Source: Fibrobacter sp.
GTDB lineage: Bacteria > Fibrobacterota > Fibrobacteria > Fibrobacterales > Fibrobacteraceae
NCBI GenBank assembly: GCA_012515825.1
Contig: JAAYXQ010000188.1
Span: 1 to 16,652 of the forward strand
DNA: 16,652 bases
Direction of reading: 5' to 3'
Below the pieces are notes generated by a model. The model had not been told where the DNA came from and made no database searches. It was given only the letters and a program-made list of their open reading frames with translations. Shown piece after piece: positions 7,045-15,385 of the stretch (positions within the stretch are counted from its first letter, which is position 1; each line of letters starts with the position of its first letter). A program made the translations under genes and the position numbers.

Positions 7045-8301
7045 TTAATAACGACCGCCCTGATAACGCATGTTTACTAAAAAACCAACTAAGACCATGC
7101 ATGTTAAAGCAAAAGAGCCCCCATAAGAAAGAAAGGGCAAAGGTAAACCAGTGACAGGCATCAAACCAATAGTCATCGCGATATTTACTAGAATATGAAA
7201 TAAAAAGATGGCACAAGCACACACCGTCATTAAATTGACAAAAGGATCTTCGTATATCTTACAGATAGTGAGTCCACGCCACAGAAATAAAAAGAATAAA
7301 GTCAAAACAAATACAGCTCCAAGAAAACCGAATTGTTCTCCTAATACGCTAAAAATAAAATCCGTATGCTCTTCTGGTAAGAACGATAAGTTCGTTTGAG
7401 ATCCCTCACCAAAGCCCTTTCCAGTTAAACCGCCTGAACCAATAGCGGTCATAGATTGTAATACTTGATAGCCATCGCCTAAAGGGTCATTCATTGGATC
7501 TAAAAAAGTTTCTACACGTTTTTGCTGATGAGGTTTTAACACATTCCACACCATGGAACTCGCATATCCAGCAAAAATATTGATTAAAAAGAAAAAGGAA
7601 GTTAAAGCTTTGGGTAATCTTCTATAAAACAAAGCAAGAGCGACAAGACAGATTAATACACCCCAAAAAATCTGAGAATAGGCAAACTGAGAATGAGATA
7701 AAATCACTGAAAAAACAGGACTAATCAACAAAAACATATCCACAACAGTTAAGCCAGCCCAATAAAAGCCAACCAAAGTGATTGCTGTAAAAACAAGAGC
7801 TGTACTTAAATCAGGCTGTTGTAGTACCAAAATGAAAGGAACAATAAACAAAGCAAATGGAGCAAGAAAAGATTTCAAGCGAAAAAAGCTCACTGGATGC
7901 CTTGATAACCAATAAGAGAAAGCCATTAAATAAGCGATCTTAGCAAATTCAGAAGGTTGAATTTTAATAATACCTAGATCAATCCAACGACCAGCACCTT
8001 TAACTACATCTCCACCACCAAATAGCACAATAACTAACCCAATGAGAGATAAAAAATAAAAAGGGAGCGCTAACCGTTTCAAATAATCAATCCGAATAAA
8101 TGCAAGGCCAGCAGCGATAAATGAGCCCACGATAAAATAAACAATCTAACGGAACCAAAAAGATTGATAAAATACTTCGTCTGGATTATACGTTGCGGAA
8201 TAAACTAGTGTCACACCACAACACATCAAGGCTAAAACAAGAAGAATAAAAAACCAATCCACTTTCATGGTTTTATCTAAAAAACGCCGTCCCGTTCTCA
8301 T
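7045..8301 (-). CDS. rodA: RodA, SEDS peptidoglycan polymerase, interrupted by in-frame TAG at codon 52
   Basis: RodA is the SEDS glycosyltransferase that polymerises lateral-wall glycan with PBP2. The frame opens at ATG 8301, which overlaps the mrdA stop as ATGA and has AGGAGG at 8311-8306. It runs to TAA at 7047-7045, 418 codons excluding the stop. Codons 1-51 encode a normal RodA N-terminus with the first membrane helix (VDWFFILLVLALMCC) and FWFR. Codon 52 is TAG where RodA proteins usually have Gln, then IVYFIVGS continues in frame. All later hallmarks are intact: GAGRWIDLG, QPSEFAK, QPDLSTAL, LPEEHTDFIF (expected catalytic Asp, codon 314) and PFLSYGGS. Restarting at GTG 8130 would lose the first helix and has no ribosome site. 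Sequencing error, recent nonsense mutation or amber suppression are the options. The gene identity is certain; its functional state is not. Confidence 0.88.
8146..8148 (-). other. In-frame amber codon inside rodA
   Basis: TAG at codon 52 lies in the rodA frame between TTC-CGT and ATT-GTT. A single C-to-T change from CAG (Gln) would create it. TAG also ends the CotH gene (2223-2225) and the upstream ExbD-like gene (15883-15885), so it serves as a normal stop codon in this genome. Confidence 0.9.
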
Positions 8302-10154
8302 GGACCCTCCTTTTTTAGGGTATCCCCATAAAAGAATTCTTGCATTATTTTTTGTGCGACAGGAGCAGCCATCGCACCACCACCACCAGCAGCCTCCATA
8401 ATCACAGCAACCGCAATTTTAGGGTCATCTAAAGGAGCCACTGAGGCAAACCATGCATGCGTCTTTTCGCCCTTTTTCCACTCTCCAGAGCCTGTTTTTC
8501 CGCCCACACGAATATTTTTAACCGCACCTCGCTTTCCTGTACCTCCAATATGATTCACCACGGAGTCCATCGCATCTAAAAGCACTTGGTGCGTCTCAGG
8601 CTTCATCACCCCTTCTCTGATTTTTACAGGCTCCTGGCGTCTAACTAAAGCTCCATCTATAGAACGGATTTCCTTCATAAAATGAGGCCTAAAAACGCCC
8701 TCATTTCTTGCAAGAGAGCCAATAAATACAGCCTGCTGTAAAGGAGTGACTAATTGCCCCTGGCCAATCGCTAAATTCAAAATCAAACCACGTGCCCACC
8801 GCCAGCCATTTCTTTTATTCCTTTTATTAAAACTAATCGAATCAGGCAACCATCCAGAACGTTCTCCAGGAATATCAATGCCTAATAAATCAGAACCTAA
8901 GCCAAAACGCTCTCCAAATTCATTAATCCGAGGCATATCTATTAATAAACCAGCTTGATAAAAATAAACATCACACGAAAGCCTTAGTGCATGAATTAAA
9001 TTCAAATTACCATGAGATGACCAGCACTTTTGATAACGATTTCCAAATTGAAAACCACCCGTACAAGCCTTTTGAAAATGAGTATTCCGTCCTATCAATC
9101 CATGTTCAAGCCCAGCGCCAGCCGTCACGAGCTTAAAAACAGAAGCTGGCGGATACGCTCCAGCAATAGCTCTATTAGTCAAAGGGCGTGTCGAATCTAA
9201 AGCAACTTCAGCCCAACCTCTATTTCTTTCTCGTCTTTTTAGAGAAAAAATATTTGGATCCAAACGAGGAGAACTTACCATCGCAAGAATTTCTCCTGTA
9301 CGTGGATCTATAGCAACAACGGCTCCACGAACACTATCGGGAAAAGCCTCCTCTGCGACCCTTTGCAAATCAAGATCAATCGTTGTCACCAAATGCATTC
9401 CAGGGACAGGTTCTTGACTACCCATGCCTTCGATAACACCAACTTCACGGCCAGAAGCGTTTACTTCAATAATTTTAACTCCATTAACACCTCTAAATTC
9501 TCGATCATATTGCAACTCAAGACCTTTTTGGCCAATCCGATCGCCTAAGGAATAATCCTTAAACTCTTCTTGTTTCAATTGTTCTTCGGAAATTTCTCCT
9601 GTATAACCCAAGAAATGAGCAGCTAAAGTACCATATGGGTATTCTCGTCTTGATTCAATTAAAGTAACCACGCCAGGTAAATCGCCTGAATGTTCTTCGA
9701 TCAAGGCCACTTCTTCAGGAGTCGCATCTTCTAAAATCCGAATAGGACGATTTTTTATCCAAACCGTTCTTTGAAACGCAGTATCTAGAGAAGCAGAATC
9801 AAATAACTGCACCCCATTTAAATCTCGAATTTCTAATAAGCGACGGAAAATAGAATCTTTTTCACTTTTTTTTCTTGGCAAAGAAAGTGATTGCAACGCA
9901 ATCTGATAAGAGGGTCTATTACGTACTAAAATACGTCCTTTTCGATCATAAATAAAGCCTCGTTCTGCAGTAAGAACCACTCGTCTTAAGCGATTATTTT
10001 CTGATCGTTCTAAATTTTCTTCGTAGTGCAAATATTGTAAGTAAAAAAGTCTAGAAATGATAATTGTGAAAAAGAAGAAAATTAAAGCTAAAAGTACAAG
10101 GACTTTTAAATTTCTATTCTGTAGTTCTTCATTTCCAAAACTCGCATTATACAT
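8298..10154 (-). CDS. mrdA: Penicillin-binding protein 2 (class B transpeptidase of the elongasome)
   Basis: PBP2 cross-links peptidoglycan during side-wall growth in complex with RodA, MreC and MreD. The 618-residue protein has one N-terminal membrane anchor (about 16-40), a dimerisation region (about 55-230; AERGFIYDRKGRIL, then DRIGQKGLELQYD) and a transpeptidase domain. All three active-site motifs are present: SVFK with nucleophile Ser338, SCD at 393-395, and KTGS at 553-556. The last is a conservative variant of the more common KTGT. The start ATG 10154 overlaps the end of mreD by 8 bases, and the stop overlaps the rodA ATG by 4, so translation is likely coupled. FtsI/PBP3 is unlikely given the mre and rodA neighbours. 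Confidence 0.96.
   Translation of the reverse strand: MYNASFGNEELQNRNLKVLVLLALIFFFFTIIISRLFYLQYLHYEENLERSENNRLRRVVLTAERGFIYDRKGRILVRNRPSYQIALQSLSLPRKKSEKDSIFRRLLEIRDLNGVQLFDSASLDTAFQRTVWIKNRPIRILEDATPEEVALIEEHSGDLPGVVTLIESRREYPYGTLAAHFLGYTGEISEEQLKQEEFKDYSLGDRIGQKGLELQYDREFRGVNGVKIIEVNASGREVGVIEGMGSQEPVPGMHLVTTIDLDLQRVAEEAFPDSVRGAVVAIDPRTGEILAMVSSPRLDPNIFSLKRRERNRGWAEVALDSTRPLTNRAIAGAYPPASVFKLVTAGAGLEHGLIGRNTHFQKACTGGFQFGNRYQKCWSSHGNLNLIHALRLSCDVYFYQAGLLIDMPRINEFGERFGLGSDLLGIDIPGERSGWLPDSISFNKRNKRNGWRWARGLILNLAIGQGQLVTPLQQAVFIGSLARNEGVFRPHFMKEIRSIDGALVRRQEPVKIREGVMKPETHQVLLDAMDSVVNHIGGTGKRGAVKNIRVGGKTGSGEWKKGEKTHAWFASVAPLDDPKIAVAVIMEAAGGGGAMAAPVAQKIMQEFFYGDTLKKEGP
8306..8311 (-). promoter_or_regulatory. 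Shine-Dalgarno AGGAGG fixing the rodA start
   Basis: A perfect AGGAGG lies four bases before ATG 8301, inside the last codons of mrdA. It supports translation of the full rodA frame rather than a start after the amber codon. Confidence 0.8.
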
Positions 10155-10638
10155 GTTTATTTTTCAAATTCCCTTCAAAAAGAAATTTAAAGGCGACGCC
10201 ACCACAAACCATAGTGTATAAGCTCTCTGGAAGTGTTTGAGTCAAGAGTAAATTAAAAACAATACCTCTTTCAAATCCTACAGCAAGATAATAAACAATA
10301 TCGCAAATGAAAAAACCTAAACCCAAGACACCTATTTTCATACCCAAATTTAAGGTTAAAAAACGTTCTTCTAATTGACCAACAGCAAAACCAAGTACAA
10401 CCATAGAAATCGTATGTGCACCCAACCATTCTACAGGAGCGTAAACATCTAAAGCAAAACCAGCAAAGAAACCCCACAAGGCTCCAACAACAGGGCCTCG
10501 ACGCAAAGCAATCAGAACAATAAAAATGATTATAAAATCAGGTCCAATATCAAAAATGCGGATCCATTTAGAAACTGTCGTCTGCATCACTACAGCAACT
10601 AAAAATAAAAGAGGGAAGCGAATCCATAGCCAAATCAT
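10147..10638 (-). CDS. mreD: Rod shape-determining protein MreD
   Basis: MreD is a small polytopic inner-membrane component of the elongasome. I start it at ATG 10638, which overlaps the mreC stop as ATGA and has GGGAG about eight bases upstream. That gives 163 residues, as usual for the family. A longer frame from TTG 10662 would run back into mreC and lacks support. About five hydrophobic helices are visible, starting with IWLWIRFPLLFLVAVVMQ. Typical family sequence includes GPDFIIIFIVLIALRRGP and GFFAGFALDVY near residue 70. Sequence conservation in MreD is low, so position between mreC and mrdA adds much to the call. Confidence 0.93.
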   Translation of the reverse strand: MIWLWIRFPLLFLVAVVMQTTVSKWIRIFDIGPDFIIIFIVLIALRRGPVVGALWGFFAGFALDVYAPVEWLGAHTISMVVLGFAVGQLEERFLTLNLGMKIGVLGLGFFICDIVYYLAVGFERGIVFNLLLTQTLPESLYTMVCGGVAFKFLFEGNLKNKHV

Positions 10639-11459
10639 TTTAACATCTCCCGAACAATCCAATCGGGTTCTTTTTGCATTACAAAAACTTCTTCTAATAG
10701 CGAAAATTCTTGGAACGGCAAAATATCCATATAACGCATCACCTCTAAATCCGACTTATGAATATCATCCACAACTCCCACCTCTATTCCTTTTGGGAAA
10801 ATACCCCCTAAGCCAGAGGTAATCAGAGTATCTCCTGTTTTTACACCTGCATTGGTAGGGATCATTGCGGAAAGATTACGTCCCTTCACCGATTCCAAAA
10901 AGCCTATGACTCTTGTTCTTTTTTCCATTACAGAAAGTTTTAGATTAGGATCAACAAGAAGTTGAACAGAGGCATGATTCCATTCCACCTTTGATATTTT
11001 CCCAACAAGTCCACGCATTGAAAAAACAGGCATTTCTTCTTTTAGCCCGTGATTTTTTCCACGATTAATAATAAACGTTGTTAAAAAACGGCCAGGATTT
11101 CGTCCAACCACGCGAGCCGTTACAATAGGATAATCCCATTGATTTTCGAAACGAACTAGTTTATGAAGACGAGAAAGCTCTTGTAGCCCTTCTTTTGCAC
11201 GAAACAATTCGACACGAAGTTTCGCATTTTCTCTTTTCAATTGTTCATTCTCAATAGACTTCCCATAAAAGTCATCTATAGAAGAAACCACTGACTGAAC
11301 AGGATAAAATATCGTACTAAGAGCAGTTGTTACAATACTGTTTTTTACCATCACATCTGCTTTACGAATAATAACAGCTAGGAACAGCAAAAAAATAAAA
11401 ACAACTAATCCATGACCTATGGATGCAATTGCCTTTAAAAAACGGGTAATCTTAAACAT
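10635..11459 (-). CDS. mreC: Rod shape-determining protein MreC
   Basis: MreC is a bitopic periplasmic scaffold that activates PBP2/RodA. The 274-residue protein has one membrane helix (about 15-32), a coiled coil (about 62-100, IENEQLKRENAKLRVELFRA) and a beta-rich C-terminal domain. The latter includes ARVVGRNPGRFLTTFIINRG, a hallmark start of that domain, and later TSGLGGIFPKGIEVG, the other strongly conserved stretch. It follows mreB by 22 bases and overlaps mreD by 4. The ribosome site ahead of ATG 11459 is only a weak GGG, so reading through from mreB may matter. Confidence 0.95.
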   Translation of the reverse strand: MFKITRFLKAIASIGHGLVVFIFLLFLAVIIRKADVMVKNSIVTTALSTIFYPVQSVVSSIDDFYGKSIENEQLKRENAKLRVELFRAKEGLQELSRLHKLVRFENQWDYPIVTARVVGRNPGRFLTTFIINRGKNHGLKEEMPVFSMRGLVGKISKVEWNHASVQLLVDPNLKLSVMEKRTRVIGFLESVKGRNLSAMIPTNAGVKTGDTLITSGLGGIFPKGIEVGVVDDIHKSDLEVMRYMDILPFQEFSLLEEVFVMQKEPDWIVREMLK

Positions 11460-11481
11460 TTACAACCCGTATTCCAGTTAA

Positions 11482-12504
11482 TTAATTCGAAGAAGCGATT
11501 AAAACAGGGCGATACTTATCAAGGTCTTCTAGAACTCGAGCAGCCCCTTTACAAACGCAAGTTAATGCTTCATCAATCACATTCACAGCTAAGCCAGTCT
11601 CTTGACGAATACGAGCATCTAAACCACGTAGTTGAGAGCCACCACCAGTCATGATAATACCTTTATCTAAAATATCTGCGGATAATTCAGGAGGCGTAAT
11701 ACTTAAGGCTTGTTTAACGGCTTCAATAATTGCTGTCACAGGTTCATTCAAAGCATCACGAATTTCCTCACTAGAGATAACCATCGTACGAGGAACTCCA
11801 GCAATAAAATCATGACCTTTCACTTCCATTGTCAATTCTTTTTCGAGAGGGAAAGCAGAACCAATTTGTGTTTTAATTAACTCTGCGGTACTTTCACCCA
11901 CACACAAATTATACATGCTTTTAAGATAGCGAATTACAGACTCATCCATTTCATCGCCACCAACGCGAACAGAAGCGTTACATACAGTACCATTAAGAGC
12001 GATCACAGCAATATCAGAAGTACCACCACCAATATCAACAATCATATTTCCAATTGGATCTTCTACAGGAATTCCCATTCCGATAGCTGCAGCCATTGGT
12101 TCATGAAGCAAATGAACTTCTTTTGCTCCAGCCATTTTTGCAGCATCAATTACTGCTCTTTTTTCCACTTCAGTTATACCAGATGGAACACCAATGACAA
12201 CTCGAGGTTTAACTAAAAATAGAGGATACTTCTGAACTCGTTTGATAAAGGTTTGCAAAAGAACTTCTACTAGTTCAAATTCAGCAATAACACCATCTCT
12301 CATTGGTCTAACAGCTCTACTCTCTCCTGGAGTACGGCCTAACATTTTTTTTGCTTCAAAACCAATCGCAGAAACACGATTGTTTTTACTATCTACAGCT
12401 ATAACCGTAGGCTCGTTAATTACAATGCCTTGGCCAGCAACATGCACTAGCGTATTTGCTGTGCCTAAATCAATACCAATATCACAAGAAAATAAACCAA
12501 ACAA
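11482..12504 (-). CDS. mreB: Rod shape-determining protein MreB (bacterial actin), TTG start
   Basis: MreB forms membrane-bound filaments that direct side-wall synthesis. The 340-residue protein matches family length. The first phosphate loop IDLGTANTLV is at 11-20, VPSGITEVEKRAV at 106-118, the catalytic Glu in HEPMAAAIG at 135, the second phosphate loop VDIGGGTSDIAV at 156-167, and the adenosine motif TGGGSQLRGL at 286-295. The start codon is TTG at 12504: GAGGG at 12516-12512 lies seven bases upstream, and no in-frame ATG fits. It heads the mreBCD-mrdA-rodA group. No terminator separates it from the small lipoprotein gene 61 bases upstream, so these may share a promoter. Confidence 0.97.
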   Translation of the reverse strand: MFGLFSCDIGIDLGTANTLVHVAGQGIVINEPTVIAVDSKNNRVSAIGFEAKKMLGRTPGESRAVRPMRDGVIAEFELVEVLLQTFIKRVQKYPLFLVKPRVVIGVPSGITEVEKRAVIDAAKMAGAKEVHLLHEPMAAAIGMGIPVEDPIGNMIVDIGGGTSDIAVIALNGTVCNASVRVGGDEMDESVIRYLKSMYNLCVGESTAELIKTQIGSAFPLEKELTMEVKGHDFIAGVPRTMVISSEEIRDALNEPVTAIIEAVKQALSITPPELSADILDKGIIMTGGGSQLRGLDARIRQETGLAVNVIDEALTCVCKGAARVLEDLDKYRPVLIASSN

Positions 12505-12511
12505 AGTAAAG

Positions 12512-12516
12512 CCCTC
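12512..12516 (-). promoter_or_regulatory. Ribosome binding site GAGGG deciding the TTG start of mreB
   Basis: GAGGG is spaced seven bases from TTG 12504. The MreB N-terminus expected for the family (FGLFSCDIGIDLGT) begins exactly at this codon. Confidence 0.7.
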
Positions 12517-12565
12517 GAATAGAATTTGAAATAAAAATATAGCTTAAAAATAAACCAATCTACCC

Positions 12566-12928
12566 TTACTTAGAAAAATCAGACCCAAAAAAGAACTTTT
12601 TATAATATCGATCCCATTTCCGATAATGTGCATCATAACGATACTTTCGTTTTTGATAAAGTTTGATCTTCTTATAAATAAAAAAATCAACCTCTGCATA
12701 AGCTGAGAATATCTCAGCACTAGCCCCTTCAAAGAGACGAAAATCTTTAACCACATAATAAGGTGTATCTAACAGATCTTCTTTTGTTCCATTCGCTTTT
12801 AAAAGCTCAGCAACCATAAATTTCAAGTCTTCTTGAAGATACGGATGTAATTTTGATTCAATACGTTCTGGAGCCTCAGAACAGCCAAAGAAAAAAACAC
12901 TTAAGATAATAAAAATGATTTTTTGCAT
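12566..12928 (-). CDS. Small predicted lipoprotein, function unknown
   Basis: I do not recognise the family. From ATG 12928 the product is 120 residues; a TTG at 12940 would add four. Neither start has a convincing ribosome site. The N-terminus is a short lipoprotein signal peptide (MQKIIFIILSVFFFGC, lipid-modified Cys16). The mature part is charged and rich in Lys, Tyr and Phe, with a basic aromatic C-terminal stretch (about 85-115, KKIKLYQKRKYRYDAHYRKW). No catalytic motif is evident. Position 61 bases ahead of mreB with no terminator between suggests co-expression with the cell-shape genes. An envelope role is an inference from the signal peptide and the location only. Confidence 0.72.
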   Translation of the reverse strand: MQKIIFIILSVFFFGCSEAPERIESKLHPYLQEDLKFMVAELLKANGTKEDLLDTPYYVVKDFRLFEGASAEIFSAYAEVDFFIYKKIKLYQKRKYRYDAHYRKWDRYYKKFFFGSDFSK

Positions 12929-12986
12929 AAAAGAATTCAAGAAGACAATTAACCTTATACTTAATTAAGAATATTAAGAATATAAA

Positions 12987-13015
12987 AAAAAGGTCTCTCA
13001 AAAGGAGACCTTTTT
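12987..13015 (-). terminator. Rho-independent terminator after the outer-membrane protein gene
   Basis: Bases 12987-12998 pair with 13004-13015 around a 5-base loop. The stem has the GGTCTC/GAGACC core plus A/T extension, and the minus strand continues in a T-run. It separates the barrel gene from the lipoprotein and mre operon. Confidence 0.88.
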
Positions 13016-13037
13016 ATAAATAGATTCGCTTTACGAG

Positions 13038-14330
13038 TTAGAAAGAATAAGATGCTGAAATGCGAGAGAAGAAACGACCTTCACCTTGAAAAGGATTACG
13101 ATACAATAAATCTTCGGCAACAGTAACATCAATCTTTAACTTTTCTTCAATATTAATGCCAAAGCCAAAACCAACGTGGTCATCTGAGGAACCGTCTGCT
13201 AATGGATTTGTACTAAAGAAGTTTCCATTTTCAAGACATACACCAGACTTGCCAACATTGCGAGGATCTTGATCACAAGAGGTATAAAGAATAGATTTCT
13301 TACCGCCTACGCGAATAACAAACCAATCGTACCAGATGTTCCTTTCAATACCAAAGCTAATTTGCCCACCAACGTCTTGTCTTTTATCCCACATAAGTTC
13401 ATCAGAATATTGAGAATTATAGGTGGATTCTTTTGTTGTATAATCGAATTCCCAATCATGAGCTTTCAACTGATTCCATACAAAATCAGCACCAAGCCAG
13501 AAGAAGCCTCTATCTAAAGCAACATTAATGCCTAAACCAGCTTGAGCATGAATATTACGAATCCCTGGAGACTGTATAAAACTACCAGAAGCAGCAGGAA
13601 CTAATTCACCATCAATTGCTTCTAGAGTAAAGAAGGCACGGGCTTTTCCTAAATAAGAGAAGTCTCCGTCGTCAAAAAAGCCTTTGTGTTCAGGGCCATA
13701 TTGAATGCGAGCTAAACCGAAAGAAGCCTCGAAATCAATAGAGTTACGGAACTGCCAGTTAATACCAGCATCAACACGAACTACAGAAGCATAAGCATCT
13801 TTATCTACTTGATAAACACCGCTTGGTGTTTCATATCCGCCGTCTTGATGAGCTATATAAATATGAAGACCAATAGCATTTCCATTAGAAAAAGTACCGC
13901 CCAAGAAGCCATCAAAATTTGTTACTGTATTTGGAAGATCTATCGTATCACGAACATTATCTCCAACAAAACGAGTAGGTAAATACTTTGTTAATTCAGT
14001 ATCAAGTCTTCCAAATAACCCACCTATAGAAATGCGAGCATCTGGAGAACTACTTGCCCCAAGAGGAACAGCAAAAATTCCACCAAATGTAGGCGTTTTT
14101 GGATCTAGATTTGTACCAGCAGGCACATCATCAGTATAATTACCAAACTCTCCAATTAAATAATTAGGATAAAAATTTATGTTGGCTGGGTTATCAAAAA
14201 TACTAACATCATCCATAATGTAAGTCGTATTTTTGCCCATCGATTCAACTCTTGCAAAAGTGGCAAAGGCAGAACCGACTCCGATCACACCAAAAGCCAC
14301 ACCAGCGACAACTGCAGATCTGAAATTCAT
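13038..14330 (-). CDS. Predicted outer-membrane beta-barrel protein
   Basis: A 430-residue exported protein whose exact family I do not recognise. A Sec signal peptide (about 1-23) ends in AFA. The mature chain has alternating beta-type segments with many Tyr, Phe and Gly, and it finishes in RISASYSF with a terminal Phe, the standard signal for barrel assembly. Segments near the start (YIMDDVSIFDNPANI) recall barrel proteins that describe an N-terminal plug, but this is weak. AGGAG lies seven bases before ATG 14330. It is flanked by terminators on both sides, so it is a single-gene unit with its own promoter (a TATAAA lies in the AT-rich leader near 14370). It follows the ExbD/TonB-like operon, so it may be an energised partner, which is a hypothesis only. 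Confidence 0.78.
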   Translation of the reverse strand: MNFRSAVVAGVAFGVIGVGSAFATFARVESMGKNTTYIMDDVSIFDNPANINFYPNYLIGEFGNYTDDVPAGTNLDPKTPTFGGIFAVPLGASSSPDARISIGGLFGRLDTELTKYLPTRFVGDNVRDTIDLPNTVTNFDGFLGGTFSNGNAIGLHIYIAHQDGGYETPSGVYQVDKDAYASVVRVDAGINWQFRNSIDFEASFGLARIQYGPEHKGFFDDGDFSYLGKARAFFTLEAIDGELVPAASGSFIQSPGIRNIHAQAGLGINVALDRGFFWLGADFVWNQLKAHDWEFDYTTKESTYNSQYSDELMWDKRQDVGGQISFGIERNIWYDWFVIRVGGKKSILYTSCDQDPRNVGKSGVCLENGNFFSTNPLADGSSDDHVGFGFGINIEEKLKIDVTVAEDLLYRNPFQGEGRFFSRISASYSF

Positions 14331-14401
14331 TGAAAACTCCTGTAAAAATCTTATTTAAACTTACTTTTATAAATGAAGTTTAGCAACATAAAAATAAAAA
14401 A

Positions 14402-14433
14402 AACGAGGCTGAAAACTATGTTTCAACCTCGTT
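14402..14433 (-). terminator. Terminator of the ExbD/TonB-like operon
   Basis: A 13-position stem with one C-A mismatch (14402-14414 with 14421-14433) carries a 6-base loop. On the minus strand it is followed by a long T-rich run. It begins 18 bases past the stop codon at 14451. Confidence 0.88.
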
Positions 14434-14450
14434 CTTCTAAAACAACTCAA

Positions 14451-15383
14451 TTATTCAGAGAATGTGAATGGAATTGTAACTGTAGTGTTACCAGACTTCA
14501 CTTTACTGAATGTCCAGCGACTAACTGCACTCTTCACATCATTATCAAACTCACTGAAACCAGTAGTCGAAGATGCAATAGAAATGCTAATCACTTGTCC
14601 ACCAGGAGCAATTGTAAAGCGTAGAGTTACCTTACCAGCAAAACCAGGCTTTTTCTTCAAGCTCTTGTTATAGATATGACGTAGACCTGGAGTACGCTGA
14701 CGAACCACTTTCATGATATCTGCAGCACTACGAGAACCACCGCCAGCACCCATATCTATATCACGTTCTGATGGAGTCTTGATAGAACCTCTCGCCTTAG
14801 TAGCAATACCACCGCCACCACCGCCGAGAAGACCTGCTAGACCATCACCAATACCACCGGAACCACCTTCAGCATAACCTTCATTGAAGCCACCGTCTGC
14901 TTTACCGCGACGACCGCCCAAAACGGTTTTTCCTGAAGTTTGAAGACCAGCGACATCTTTTAACACTTTATCGATATCTTTGGTGAACTTTTGGTTTTTC
15001 ATCAAATCATAAGCACCGTAATTAGACTTGTTAGTCTGTGCTGTTAATAGTTTCAATACACCACGAGTTTGAGGAGCATTTGGCTGCCCTTTACCGCGTG
15101 GTTTACCGCCACCACCAGCTTTTTTACGAGGCTTTTTCTGTTCTTTTTTCTTTTCTTCCTTCTTTTCTTCCTTCTTTTCTTCAATTTTCATTGAAGCAGA
15201 AAGATCTGCAGCAGCTGCTTCTTCGAAGATAACTTCCTCAACAACTGCTTCATACATAGAAGCCCAAAAAGAAAACGCTAAAGCGCAAGCAACAGCTATA
15301 CCTGTAATACTAAATAGTTTCTTATCCGACTCAGGCATTAGAGAAGCTACTAAAGGATCTACAGGAATCTTTTTCTTAGCCAT
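14451..15383 (-). CDS. TonB-like protein with AgmX/PglI-type C-terminal domain
   Basis: A 310-residue inner-membrane-anchored periplasm-spanning protein. It has a short cytoplasmic N-terminus, one membrane helix (about 24-42), an acidic/basic charged stretch of EEKK repeats (68-83), a Gly-rich and Lys-rich spacer (88-215), and a globular TonB-like domain (about 217-310). The latter contains ADIMKVVRQRTPGLRHIYNK, GKVTLRFTIAPGGQV, a RWTF motif and the final PFTF, the pattern of AgmX/PglI-type C-termini rather than classical TonB. The Cys often seen before Tyr in that pattern is Ile here. It would carry force from an ExbB/ExbD motor to the outer membrane. GGAGG precedes ATG 15383 and only two bases separate it from exbD. 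The Gly-rich spacer replaces the usual Pro-rich one. Confidence 0.82.
   Translation of the reverse strand: MAKKKIPVDPLVASLMPESDKKLFSITGIAVACALAFSFWASMYEAVVEEVIFEEAAAADLSASMKIEEKKEEKKEEKKKEQKKPRKKAGGGGKPRGKGQPNAPQTRGVLKLLTAQTNKSNYGAYDLMKNQKFTKDIDKVLKDVAGLQTSGKTVLGGRRGKADGGFNEGYAEGGSGGIGDGLAGLLGGGGGGIATKARGSIKTPSERDIDMGAGGGSRSAADIMKVVRQRTPGLRHIYNKSLKKKPGFAGKVTLRFTIAPGGQVISISIASSTTGFSEFDNDVKSAVSRWTFSKVKSGNTTVTIPFTFSE
15147..15182 (-). repeat. Three tandem 12-base units encoding EEKK
   Basis: The unit GAAGAAAAGAAG repeats three times in frame, the last with one base changed. It encodes the charged stretch after the membrane helix of the TonB-like protein. Length variation between strains would be easy at such a tract. 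Confidence 0.85.
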
Positions 15384-15385
15384 AA

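Noticed and set aside
8128..8130. GTG at 8130 as the real rodA start, giving 361 residues
   Set aside because: No ribosome site precedes it, the first membrane helix would be lost, and a well-formed start with AGGAGG and ATGA coupling exists at 8301.
8146..8148. TAG reassigned to an amino acid genome-wide
   Set aside because: TAG ends the CotH gene and the upstream ExbD-like gene at positions expected for stops, and no tRNA with a matching anticodon is in the window.
10638..10662. Longer MreD starting at TTG 10662
   Set aside because: The extension lies inside mreC and has no ribosome site; ATG 10638 has both the overlap and a GGGAG.
15038..15232. Plus-strand open frame with FLPSFLPSFL repeats
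   Set aside because: It is the reverse complement of the EEKK tandem repeats in the TonB-like gene.
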